A DNA stretch of 64,000 nt, taken from positions 43,917-107,916 of the forward strand of contig CAWJHV010000008.1 in NCBI GenBank assembly GCA_963842795.1, written 5' to 3'. Below are positions 1 through 7,967 of the stretch, piece after piece (position 1 is the first letter of the stretch; every line of letters starts with the position of its first letter). The notes beneath the pieces are model-generated. The model searched no databases, had not been told where the DNA came from, and was given only the letters and a program-made list of their open reading frames with translations. The position numbers and the translations under genes are program-made. Source of the stretch: WHSW01 sp963842795 (GTDB taxonomy: Bacteria; Actinomycetota; Thermoleophilia; Solirubrobacterales; 70-9).

Positions 1-642
1 GCCGAGGCTCTCGTTCGCCTTTCGCAACCGGTCGATCTCGGCGACCATCGCCCCCTCGGCGTCCGGGTCGAGGCAGCGCACGGGCGAGTCGTCCACCGCG
101 GCGAAGTCCTCGGGCCCGAGGTCGTCGCGCTCGGCGGCGGCGACCGACGCGATCCGCAGCACGTGGCTATGGACACTGACGCCGAGCGCGGCGAGCAGCT
201 CCTTCGCCAAGGCCCCCGCCGCCACCCGGGCGGCGGTCTCCCGGGCGCTGGCGCGCTCGAGCACGTTGCGGACGTCGGTGTGGCCGTACTTCTGCGTCCC
301 GACGAGGTCGGCGTGGCCGGGCCTCGGCAGGTGCGACTCCTCGCCCTCCTCGTCGACCGGCCACGGGTTCATCCGCTGCTCCCAGTTGGCGTAGTCGCGA
401 TTGGCGACCAGGAGCGCCACGGGGCTGCCGAGGGTGCGGCCGTGACGGATCCCGGAGCGGACCTCGACCGCGTCGCGCTCGATCTTCATCCGCCCGCCGC
501 GCCCGTGGCCGAGCTGGCGGCGTGCCATCTCGCGGTCGATCCGGTCGCGATCGAGCTCCAGCCCGGCGGGCAGCCCCTCGACGATTGCCACGAGGCCCGG
601 CCCGTGCGACTCGCCGGCTGTGGTGAAGCGGAGTGCGGCCAT
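1..642 (-). CDS. aroC: Chorismate synthase, 3' end beyond the window
   Basis: Last step of the shikimate pathway: converts 5-enolpyruvylshikimate-3-phosphate to chorismate with reduced FMN. The frame is open from an ATG at 642 to the window edge, giving the first 214 residues. The start reads MAALRFTTAGESHGPGL, which contains the family GESHG motif. LGHGRGGRMKIERD and the RPGHADLVGTQKYGHTDVRN segment are also clear chorismate synthase signatures. The usual length is about 390 residues, so nearly half is missing only because of the window edge. It is the last visible gene downstream of the pilus operon on the same strand (37 bases after the RTX gene). Identification is secure. Confidence 0.96.
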   Translation of the reverse strand, partial: MAALRFTTAGESHGPGLVAIVEGLPAGLELDRDRIDREMARRQLGHGRGGRMKIERDAVEVRSGIRHGRTLGSPVALLVANRDYANWEQRMNPWPVDEEGEESHLPRPGHADLVGTQKYGHTDVRNVLERASARETAARVAAGALAKELLAALGVSVHSHVLRIASVAAAERDDLGPEDFAAVDDSPVRCLDPDAEGAMVAEIDRLRKANESLG

Positions 643-679
643 GCGGCCGCTCAATCTAGATGAGTGACTGGCGGCCGGC

Positions 680-3334
680 CTAGGTGCCGCCTCCGGCCAC
701 GTTCTCGAACGTGCCCGGGAAGCCGGCTGCCGCCAGGTCGGTGCTGTTGAAGACGTCGATGTTGCCTGCCTGGTCGACGAGCTCGAGGCGGATCTTCCAG
801 GTCCCGGTCGCCGACCCGCGCGGAATCGTGATGCTCGCGGAGTAGGTCCCATCCTCCGGCGTCCCCGAGGTCCGGGTGAGCGCCCTCTCTCCCCCTGGCT
901 GGTTCACGGAGTCGGTGAACACGATCTTCGAGGCGGTCGCGTCGATGCCCGAGAGAGCGTCGGTGGCAGCGAGCGTGACGTCCACCCGCTGCGCGGACTG
1001 CGCGGTGTTGATCTGCGCCGGGGTGCGGTTGAAGGCGGTCAGCGTCGGCAGCGCCGCGTCGCCGGGGCCCGTCTGGGTGAACGAGCCGTCGGGGCCGAGC
1101 TCCGCGGGGGTGAGGAGGGTCTCGTTGGCGGCGGCGTCGACCAGCAGCAGGCCCACGGTCCATGTCCCCTGCGGCGAGTAGCGCGGGATCGTGACGCTGG
1201 CGTGGTAGGCGCCATTGGTCGGTGTTCCCGAAACCAGCTGCAGCGAGGTCTCGATCGCCTGTTGGCCGCCGGGGCCGTTGACGACCACCATCGAGGCCGC
1301 CTGGTCGATGCCGGCGAGGTCGTCGGTGGCGGTGAGGTCGAAGCCGATCGCCGCCGGCGCCGTCGAGGTATCGATCGAGTGCGGCGCGGCGCTGAAGCTC
1401 GTCAGCGTCGGCGACTCGGTGTCGTCGGAGCCGGTCTGCTCGAAGGCGTGCTCGAGCCCGGCGGCGGCGAGATCGGCCGAGGTCATCAGCTCCTGATTTC
1501 CCGAGAGGTCGGCCACCTGCAGGTCGACCGTCCACGTCCCCTGGGCCGAGAAGCGCGGCAGGGTGATCGACGCGGTGTAGGTGCCGCTCTGCGGCCCTCC
1601 GGAGTCCAGGTCGAGCTGGTCGCTGAAGCTCGGGGCGCCGGCGGGAGCGTGAACGAGGACGCTCGAGGCGGCGGCATCGACCCCGGCGCCGGGGTCGTCG
1701 AGGCTGATCGTGAAGTCGACGGTGCGCGCGGCGCCGGAGGTGTCAACCGAATCGGGTTCGATCGCGATCGTCGTCACCGCCGGCGGAGAGCCGTCGCAAT
1801 TGCCGGCGAAGGTGTTGATCCCGGTGCCGCCGTCGCAGTTGTTGGCTCCGGTGCCGCCGTCGAGCAGGTCGTCGCCCGGGCCGCCGAAGATGTCGTCGTC
1901 GGCGGCGTCGCCGAAGAGCGAGTCCTGTCCGTTCTCGCCGGTGATCCGGTCGTTGCCGTCGCCCGCCGAGATCGTGTCGTCGCCGTTGCCGGCGGCGATC
2001 GCGTTGTCGCCCGGGGTGCCGGTGATCGAGTCCGCCTGGGCGGAGCCGATCGCGTTCGCGAACCCGAGCAACGTGTCGGCGCCGTCGCCGCTGGTCGCCC
2101 CGCCGGTGAGGTCGGCGATCACGCCATTGGGGGACCCGGCGAAGGTGACCGTGTCCTGGCCGCCGCCGCCGTCGAGGACGTTGGCGCCGGCGTCGCCCGC
2201 GAGCGTGTCGCCGCGTGGGGATCCGAGCAGGCGCTCGACCGCGACGAGCGCGTCGTGGCCCTGGCCGTCGGCGGCGCCCGCGCGCAGGTCGGCCTCGATC
2301 GGATTGGCCGCGTCCGCGTAGGAGGCGGTGTCGGAGCCGGCGCCGCCCTCGAACGTGTCGTCGCCGCCCTCGCCGGCGAGGGTGTCGTCGCCGCCCGCGC
2401 CGGCGATCCGGTTGCCGGCGCCGTCACCGGCAAGCCGGTCGGCGTTCTCGGAGCCGCTCAGGTCCTCGAACCCGGTCAGCGCGTCGCTCCCGTCGCCGGT
2501 CGCAGTGCCCGCACCGAGGTTGGCGTCGATTGCGGCCGGGGCCCCGGCGAAGGAGATCGTGTCGCGACCGGAGCCCCCGTCGAGGACGTTGTCGGCGTCG
2601 TCGCCGGCGATCGTGTCGTCGTGCGCCGTGCCGGTGAGGTTCTCGATCCCGGAGATCGCGTCGGTGCCGTCGCCGGTCACCGTGCCCGCCCTGAGATCGG
2701 CGCTGACCGGATTTGCGAGCGGCGCGTAGCTGGTGCTGTCGACGCCGCCCTGGCCCTCGAGCACGTCATCGGCCTGCAGGCCGATGACTTCGTCGTTGCC
2801 GTCGCCGCCGCTGAGCCGATTCGGGCCCGCGTCGCCCACCAACCGGTCGTCGAAGGCGGACCCCGTGACGTTCTCGACCGCGAGCAGGGTGTCGTCTCCG
2901 TCGCCGCTCGCCGTCCCGGCCGCAAGGTCGACGACCAGAGGCGCCGGTGAGCCGGCGAGGCCGGCGACGTCGACGCCGGCCTGTCCCTTGAACTTGTCGT
3001 TGCCCTTGCCGCCGGTGAGCGTGTCGTCGCCGGGCCCGCCGGCGAGCGAGTCGTCGCCGGACTTGCCGGTGAGCGAGTCGGTTCCGGCGCCGCCCTTGAG
3101 CACGTCGTTGCCCGCCTTGCCGATCAGCACGTCGTCGCCGCCCTTGCCGCAGAGGACGTCCTTCTTCTTCGTCCCCTTGAGCACGTCCACCCCGCGCCCG
3201 CCCTTGTCGGTGCACTTCTTCGCCTCGGCGGCGGCGGATCCGGCGAGCATCGCGGTGCAGACGAGCAGCAATCCGCCCGTGGTCCGGAGGCCGCGGCGGC
3301 GGAGCGGTGACGGATGATGGGAAGTCACGTTCAC
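680..3334 (-). CDS. Secreted RTX (hemolysin-type Ca-binding repeat) protein with three C-terminal Ig-like repeats
   Basis: An 884-residue protein with a GTG start at 3334. Residues 1-38 form an arginine-rich signal peptide (RRRGLRTTGG then a hydrophobic core ending ASA/AEA). Residues about 45-130 are tandem glycine/aspartate nonapeptides such as GKGGDDVLIGKAGNDVLKGG, which in this family bind calcium as a beta-roll. About 130-520 hold further, more divergent repeats in blocks of roughly 65-70 residues. About 525-884 hold three repeats of roughly 115 residues, each with a GTWTVxLxxVDxxxN-like core, resembling bacterial Ig/cadherin-like modules. No enzyme domain or sorting motif is visible. It starts 17 bases after the stop of the PilP-position gene, so it is probably cotranscribed with the pilus operon. 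An adhesin or matrix role is inferred, not shown. Confidence 0.85.
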   Translation of the reverse strand: MNVTSHHPSPLRRRGLRTTGGLLLVCTAMLAGSAAAEAKKCTDKGGRGVDVLKGTKKKDVLCGKGGDDVLIGKAGNDVLKGGAGTDSLTGKSGDDSLAGGPGDDTLTGGKGNDKFKGQAGVDVAGLAGSPAPLVVDLAAGTASGDGDDTLLAVENVTGSAFDDRLVGDAGPNRLSGGDGNDEVIGLQADDVLEGQGGVDSTSYAPLANPVSADLRAGTVTGDGTDAISGIENLTGTAHDDTIAGDDADNVLDGGSGRDTISFAGAPAAIDANLGAGTATGDGSDALTGFEDLSGSENADRLAGDGAGNRIAGAGGDDTLAGEGGDDTFEGGAGSDTASYADAANPIEADLRAGAADGQGHDALVAVERLLGSPRGDTLAGDAGANVLDGGGGQDTVTFAGSPNGVIADLTGGATSGDGADTLLGFANAIGSAQADSITGTPGDNAIAAGNGDDTISAGDGNDRITGENGQDSLFGDAADDDIFGGPGDDLLDGGTGANNCDGGTGINTFAGNCDGSPPAVTTIAIEPDSVDTSGAARTVDFTISLDDPGAGVDAAASSVLVHAPAGAPSFSDQLDLDSGGPQSGTYTASITLPRFSAQGTWTVDLQVADLSGNQELMTSADLAAAGLEHAFEQTGSDDTESPTLTSFSAAPHSIDTSTAPAAIGFDLTATDDLAGIDQAASMVVVNGPGGQQAIETSLQLVSGTPTNGAYHASVTIPRYSPQGTWTVGLLLVDAAANETLLTPAELGPDGSFTQTGPGDAALPTLTAFNRTPAQINTAQSAQRVDVTLAATDALSGIDATASKIVFTDSVNQPGGERALTRTSGTPEDGTYSASITIPRGSATGTWKIRLELVDQAGNIDVFNSTDLAAAGFPGTFENVAGGGT

Positions 3335-3351
3335 GATCAGCTACTTGACCG

Positions 3352-4287
3352 TTACTCGGACTTCAGCTCCACATCCCGTATAGCGAGCAGCCTCAAGTCG
3401 TACGTCTGTCCGTCCGGTCCGAAGCTGAGCGTCGCGGTCTCGTTCTTCTCCAGGGTGATGTAGAGGCAGTTCTCGGGCGCCGGCACGCAGGCTCCGCTCC
3501 CGGAGACCATGGTCGCGTCCCTGGCGATGACGAAGGCGGCGCGCTTGCCGGTCTCGTCGGTGCCCAGGTAGGCGACCACCGGCGTCGCGGCGTCGGGCAG
3601 GATCGTCATCGGCTTCACGTTCTCGCGCAGCCTCGGGTCGCCCTGAAGCCCGATCGTCAGGTCCACCCGGCGGGTGACCAGGTGCTCGACCACGTCGACG
3701 TCCTCGTCGGTGGGCTGGTTCTGCCCGTGGTGGCCATCGCCATGACCACCGTCGGTCTCGGTCGTCGTCTCGGTGGTCTCGGTCGTCTCCGTCGTCTCCG
3801 TCGTCGTCTCGCCGGTCGGCGCGCTCACCGATCCGTCGCCGGTGGAGGCGGAGACGCTGCTCGAGGTCGAGCTGGTCGAGTCGGTGGCCCCGGCGCTCGC
3901 CTCGGTGGACGACGCGGGGTCCTTCGCCGGCGGGAGCGCGAACACGGGCTCGAACGGGTTCGTCGACTTCAGCTTCGCGAGGCGCTTGCGGTAGTTGCGA
4001 ACGTCGACGGAGTCATCGGCGAGCACCGCTGCGGTCAGCTCCGAAGCGTCTCCGCCGGTCGAGGCGACGACGGGAGGCGGTGCGTCCGAGCTCGGGTCGC
4101 TGCTGAGCAGGACCGGGACCGCGACGAGCGCGACGAGCAGGGCGACAGCGGGAAGCAGGAGGTGGCGGTCGCGCAGGTCGCGGTAGACGTCGGAGACGAA
4201 CTGCGGCGGCTTGATCTCCGGGCCGCGCTTGAGCTCGGGCCGCTTGAACTGAGGCCGCTTGATCTTCGGGAGCTTGAGCTGTCTCAA
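3352..4287 (-). CDS. Single-pass pilus assembly protein in the PilP position
   Basis: A 311-residue bitopic membrane protein. About 33 basic, repetitive residues (KIKRPQFKRPELKR type) precede one transmembrane helix at about 44-62 (LLLPAVALLVALVAVPVLL). A Ser/Thr/Glu-rich linker (about 130-175, many TTET repeats) and a short Gly/His patch follow. A C-terminal domain of about 110 residues is rich in beta-strand-like segments and has two cysteines (about 265-275). Its ATG overlaps the pilO stop by 4 bases, so it belongs to the pilMNO operon. In Gram-negative T4P systems this slot is PilP, a lipoprotein that contacts the PilQ secretin. Here there is no lipobox and no secretin, so I call it a positional analogue only. 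Function is inferred from context. Confidence 0.72.
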   Translation of the reverse strand: MRQLKLPKIKRPQFKRPELKRGPEIKPPQFVSDVYRDLRDRHLLLPAVALLVALVAVPVLLSSDPSSDAPPPVVASTGGDASELTAAVLADDSVDVRNYRKRLAKLKSTNPFEPVFALPPAKDPASSTEASAGATDSTSSTSSSVSASTGDGSVSAPTGETTTETTETTETTETTTETDGGHGDGHHGQNQPTDEDVDVVEHLVTRRVDLTIGLQGDPRLRENVKPMTILPDAATPVVAYLGTDETGKRAAFVIARDATMVSGSGACVPAPENCLYITLEKNETATLSFGPDGQTYDLRLLAIRDVELKSE

Positions 4288-5051
4288 TTCGACACCACCG
4301 CCGCCGCCGCGGCCGGGTCGGTACTCGGCGCCACCGGCGGTGCGATCACGGGCGTCCCGGCGCTCGGTCCATCGGCTGTCGCGCCCGCGGTGACCCCCTG
4401 GTCGGCGGGGCTCAGGTAGCTGGTCGCGGAAACGCTCGCGACCAGATCGGGGAGCCCCTTCGGGCCCGGGGTCAGGCTGAAGCCGTCGATCGTCAGCAGC
4501 CGCCCGTGCACCGAGGTCCGCTCGCCGTGCGAGTCGACCATGTCATCGACGCTGCCGAAGAAGTCAGCGATGTCGAAGAAGCCGCCGCTGAACTCCATCT
4601 GGTAGGGCATCACGGGGAGCCCGGCCGGCCCGACGGTCGCGCCCAGGGGCAGCAGCGCGGCGGTCGCCTCCGTGGCGGTCGCGTCCGTCGTCGTCGTCAC
4701 GGGCGCCGCCGCGGCCCCGGTGCCGGCCTCGAGCGTGATCGAGCGGAAGCCGACGTTCGAGCGCCCGGAGAGCGTCTGCATCTGGGTCAGCAGGCTGGGC
4801 GTGTCGGCGTCGACCGGCACCGCCTTGCCCAGCGTGACCAGCTTGCGGTAGTTCGAGTGGAAGTCCTTCTTCGCCGCGGCGCCGGCGGCAGCCTCGGCCT
4901 CGGAGTCGGTCACCTGGGATTCGAGCGCGGTCACCTGATCGTTGAGATCGGACGCCTCCTCGCGCTTCGGCGCCAGGATCAGGAAGTAGAAGCCGACGGC
5001 GATGCCCACCAGCGCGACTCCGACGAGGATCAACCGGTCGCTGGACTTCAT
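4284..5051 (-). CDS. pilO: Type IV pilus inner-membrane platform protein PilO
   Basis: A 255-residue bitopic protein. The N-terminus has a short cytoplasmic stretch, one helix (LILVGVALVGIAVGFYFLIL, about 7-26), then a coiled-coil segment (about 30-65) and a PilO-type ferredoxin-like domain containing LLTQMQTLSGRSNVGFRSI and the YQMEFSGGFFDIADFF motif typical of PilO. PilO pairs with PilN and links the cytoplasmic PilM ring to the extracellular part of the machine. Its ATG overlaps the pilN stop by 4 bases and its stop overlaps the next start by 4, so translation is coupled. The C-terminal tail (after about 215) is Ala/Gly/Pro-rich and probably disordered. Confidence 0.9.
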   Translation of the reverse strand: MKSSDRLILVGVALVGIAVGFYFLILAPKREEASDLNDQVTALESQVTDSEAEAAAGAAAKKDFHSNYRKLVTLGKAVPVDADTPSLLTQMQTLSGRSNVGFRSITLEAGTGAAAAPVTTTTDATATEATAALLPLGATVGPAGLPVMPYQMEFSGGFFDIADFFGSVDDMVDSHGERTSVHGRLLTIDGFSLTPGPKGLPDLVASVSATSYLSPADQGVTAGATADGPSAGTPVIAPPVAPSTDPAAAAAVVSN

Positions 5052-5938
5052 TCGCCATCCACCCCCACGGCGGACGCTCCCGACTTGGCCTTGGAGATCT
5101 GCTCGTTCGCCGAGTCAACCGCGCTCTGCTGCTCGCTCTGGGTGGCGGTCTCGGTCGGCGTGGTCGAGGTCGTGGTGGTCGGAGCCGCGGTGGTCGTCGT
5201 CGGCGCCGGGGTCGTGGTCGTCGGCGCCGCGGTCGGCGTCCCGGTGGCGCCGGCGGCGGCGGCCAACGGGATCGGGACCGCGTCGAAGGCGACAGTGATC
5301 TCGAACTTCGCGATCGAGGCCTTGGTCTGACAGTCGTCGGTGGCGGCGTCTGCCGACGAGGCGGCCGCGGAGGCGGAGTCCGACGCGCCGAGCGCCGAGC
5401 TCTGCATCCCGACCCGGGTGACCCCGTCGATGTCCTTGAGCGCGGCGAGGAAGGCGGCGACGCCCTCCTGGCCCTCGGCGCAACCGTCGATCAGCAGCGA
5501 GGGCCCGGAGATCGAGTCGCTCGAGCTCGACGAGGACGAGGCTGCGCCCAGAGCCACGTTCGACGAGGCGGTCCCGGTGAGGTTGAGGAGCGTGACCCGG
5601 GGCGGGATCACGAGCGCGAGCTCGTTGAGTACGCGCTGCCAGTCGAACCGGGTCTGGGCGAGCGAGCTCACGGTCTCGGCGCGCGCCTGCGAGACGCTGG
5701 CGAAGTTCGTGTACGGGGCGAGGTCGGTCGAGGTGGTCTGCGCCTGCGCCTGGCGTGCCTGCAGCGTGGTCAGCTGCGCCTTGCTGTCCTTGATGTCGTT
5801 GTTGGTGAGGACGACGAGGACGACGGCGATCAGCCCGAGCGCGAGCACGCCGAGAATCGCGTAGGAGGCGACCCCGGCCCGCAGGGGGGCGTGGTCGCCG
5901 CGGCGGTCCTCGGCCGGGATCAGGTTGACGGGGCGCAC
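5048..5938 (-). CDS. pilN: Type IV pilus assembly protein PilN with an extended Thr/Pro tail
   Basis: I place the start at GTG 5938, two bases after the pilM stop, because the protein then begins with the family motif VRPVNLIPAEDRR; the longer open frame upstream lies inside pilM. The product has 296 residues. The N-terminal NLIP motif binds PilM. A transmembrane helix follows at about 25-45, then a coiled coil and a globular domain (about 60-215) with RFDWQRVLNELALVIPP. PilN is normally about 180-210 residues. Here a mucin-like run of TTTTPAPTTTT and TTTTSTT units (about 225-262) and a short helical end are added. The same kind of linker occurs in the PilP-position protein, which suggests a span across a thick monoderm wall. 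Confidence 0.9.
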   Translation of the reverse strand: MRPVNLIPAEDRRGDHAPLRAGVASYAILGVLALGLIAVVLVVLTNNDIKDSKAQLTTLQARQAQAQTTSTDLAPYTNFASVSQARAETVSSLAQTRFDWQRVLNELALVIPPRVTLLNLTGTASSNVALGAASSSSSSSDSISGPSLLIDGCAEGQEGVAAFLAALKDIDGVTRVGMQSSALGASDSASAAASSADAATDDCQTKASIAKFEITVAFDAVPIPLAAAAGATGTPTAAPTTTTPAPTTTTAAPTTTTSTTPTETATQSEQQSAVDSANEQISKAKSGASAVGVDGE

Positions 5939-5940
5939 GG

Positions 5941-7047
5941 TCAGCTCTCCAAACCGAGGCCGTAGGCGAGGGTCAGCCGGCGAGCCGCGCGACCGGGGAC
6001 GCCACGGAGGCCGTCCGGAACCGCGGCCCGCAGGGGCACCGGCAGGTCGGCCTGGAGCCGCGCGACGAGCCCGGGGATGTTGGTGCCGGGGCCGGAGACG
6101 ACGACGTCGTCGACTCGGACCGCGTCCTCGAAGGCTGCGTAGTACTCGAGCGAGCGCCGGAGCTCGTCGACGAGCGTCCCGACGCCGGTATCGAGCGCGG
6201 CGCGGGTCGCGGCGACGATCTCGGGATCGCCCTTGATCTCCTCCGGCGGATCCTCGAGCCCGACGTGCAGCAGCCACTGGCGGGCGTGCTCGAGGTTGAG
6301 CCCGCTGTTGGCGACCAGCGACTGCGCGATCCCCTCGATCCCGAAGCCGAGCACCCGGCTGAAGACGCAGTAGTTCTCCCGAGCGACGGCGAGGTTGGTG
6401 ACGTCTCCGAGGTGGCAGAAGAGGGTTCCCGCCGGCACCGCATCCTCACTCGCGGCGGCGTCCGGGGCGGGAGCCGGCGCGCTCCGGGAGAGCGCCCGGA
6501 TCAGGGCGAAGCTCGAGTGATCGATGCCCACCAGCCGCAGCCCGGCGCGGCGGACGGCGTCCATCAGCACCCCGAGCATCTCCCGGCGGGCTGCCACGAC
6601 GACCGCCTCGATCCCCTCGCCCTGGCGTCCGGGCGCCGGCGGGATCACCTGCCAGTCGAGGACCGCGTCCTCGAGCGGCATCGGGATGTGGTCCTGCGCG
6701 GCAAAGCGGACCGCCGAGTCGAGCTCGGAGGCGTCGTCGATCGCCGGCAGCCGCAGGGTGCGGACCGCGACCCGCTGGTTGGCGATCCCGATCCGCACGT
6801 CCCGGGACAGCTTCTGGCTCGTGAACATCGCCTTGATCGCGGCGCCGAGCGCCTCCGGGTCCTGGACCTCACCGTCACGCATCGCGCCCGACGGCAGCGG
6901 GGCGATGTCGTAACGGGACACCGTGATACCACCGTTCACCTGGAGCTCGGTGGCGGCGATGCTGTCGGCCTCGATGTCGAGACCGACGACGCCGCGCTGG
7001 CGCCCGAGCGGCTGCGTGAACGGGTTCTTGAGGCTGCGAGTCAACAT
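5941..7047 (-). CDS. pilM: Type IV pilus assembly ATPase-fold protein PilM
   Basis: A 368-residue actin/FtsA-fold cytoplasmic protein that docks PilN and forms the inner ring of the T4P machine. I prefer the ATG at 7047 (MLTRSLKNPF) over the upstream start at 7095 because homologues begin close to the GLDIEADSIAATEL nucleotide-binding motif. Other family features are DHIPMPLEDAVLDWQV, VVAARREMLGVL, the GIDHSSFALIRAL segment and the VVVSGPGTNIPGL loop near the C-terminus. It is 111 bases downstream of pilD and 2 bases before pilN. No strong Shine-Dalgarno is visible before either start, so the exact start is uncertain. Confidence 0.9.
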   Translation of the reverse strand: MLTRSLKNPFTQPLGRQRGVVGLDIEADSIAATELQVNGGITVSRYDIAPLPSGAMRDGEVQDPEALGAAIKAMFTSQKLSRDVRIGIANQRVAVRTLRLPAIDDASELDSAVRFAAQDHIPMPLEDAVLDWQVIPPAPGRQGEGIEAVVVAARREMLGVLMDAVRRAGLRLVGIDHSSFALIRALSRSAPAPAPDAAASEDAVPAGTLFCHLGDVTNLAVARENYCVFSRVLGFGIEGIAQSLVANSGLNLEHARQWLLHVGLEDPPEEIKGDPEIVAATRAALDTGVGTLVDELRRSLEYYAAFEDAVRVDDVVVSGPGTNIPGLVARLQADLPVPLRAAVPDGLRGVPGRAARRLTLAYGLGLES

Positions 7048-7158
7048 GGGACGGGAGGCTGGGCGCAAGGCCCTCGCAGACCACAATCGGCGCAAACACC
7101 TCCCGACTTGAGCGCGGGGACCGCGACTACCGCGCAGGCGCGGTCCCGGAGGTCCGGG

Positions 7159-7917
7159 TTAGGTGAAGGTGTCCAGGTACCAGTCGACGATCTCGTCGCC
7201 GAACCAGAGGCCGACGACCCCCCCGAGAGCGAGGAACGGACCGAACGGGACGGCGCTCTTGCGCGCTCCCGCACCCTCGCGCGCGATGATCGCGATCCCG
7301 ACCAGCGAGCCCGCGATCAGGCCGACGAGCACCGCCGGCGCGATCGAGCGCCCGAGGTAGATGGCCATCATCGCGACCAGCTTCGCGTCCCCCATCCCCA
7401 TCCCGCGGGGGTAGGCGAGCGCGATCAAGAAGAAGGCGCCGCCCGCGGCCGCGATCGCGATCGCCCGCTGATCGAGGTCGCCGAGGTCGAAGGCGAGCAC
7501 GATCGCGAGCCCGGCGATCGCGCCGGCGAGGACGAAGGCGTTCGGGATGATCCGCAGCTCGAGGTCAGTCAGCGTGATCGCGACCAGCACGGCGCACAGG
7601 ACGAGCCCGAGCGTCAGCTCGCCGGCGTCGTCGGTCCCGATCGCGAGCACGGTTCCCGCCCAGAGCACCCCCAAACCGGCTTCGGTAAGCGGATAGCGAG
7701 CGGAGATCGGCTCGCCGCAGTGCCGGCACCGGCCGCGCAGCAGCAGCCAGGAGACGATCGGGATGTTGTCGTAGGCGGCAATCCGCTCGCCGCAGCCCGG
7801 ACAGCGCGAGCGCCCGGTGACGAACCCCTCCCCCCGCGGGACGCGGTGGGCGATCACCGTGATCAGGCTGCCGATCACGGCCCCGGCCACGAACGCGATT
7901 GCCGCTGCACCCATCAT
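7159..7917 (-). CDS. pilD: Prepilin peptidase / N-methyltransferase (type IV leader peptidase)
   Basis: A 252-residue polytopic membrane aspartic protease that cuts the Gly-Phe bond of prepilins and usually methylates the new N-terminus. Visible features: an N-terminal FVAGAVIGSLITVIAHRVP motif; two zinc-ligand cysteine pairs (CPGC at about 39-42, CRHC at about 64-67) in the cytoplasmic methylation domain; the first catalytic aspartate in LTDLELRIIPN; and the second in GMGMGDAKL. Multiple hydrophobic helices follow. Both protease aspartates and the four cysteines are intact, so it should be active on the four prepilins encoded just upstream. It sits 50 bases after the PilX-like gene. Confidence 0.96.
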   Translation of the reverse strand: MMGAAAIAFVAGAVIGSLITVIAHRVPRGEGFVTGRSRCPGCGERIAAYDNIPIVSWLLLRGRCRHCGEPISARYPLTEAGLGVLWAGTVLAIGTDDAGELTLGLVLCAVLVAITLTDLELRIIPNAFVLAGAIAGLAIVLAFDLGDLDQRAIAIAAAGGAFFLIALAYPRGMGMGDAKLVAMMAIYLGRSIAPAVLVGLIAGSLVGIAIIAREGAGARKSAVPFGPFLALGGVVGLWFGDEIVDWYLDTFT

Positions 7918-7967
7918 CGCGGCCGGACCCTAGCCGCGCCGCACGACGCCTGGATCGATCACCGCGT

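Noticed and set aside
1202..2950. Long plus-strand frame of 582 codons opposite the RTX gene
   Set aside because: Antisense shadow of a repetitive, very GC-rich gene; no protein family and the minus-strand product is clearly the real one.
2000..3200. CRISPR-like or satellite repeat array
   Set aside because: The periodicity is that of RTX nonapeptides within one coding frame; there are no uniform repeats with unique spacers. No CRISPR array was seen anywhere in the window.
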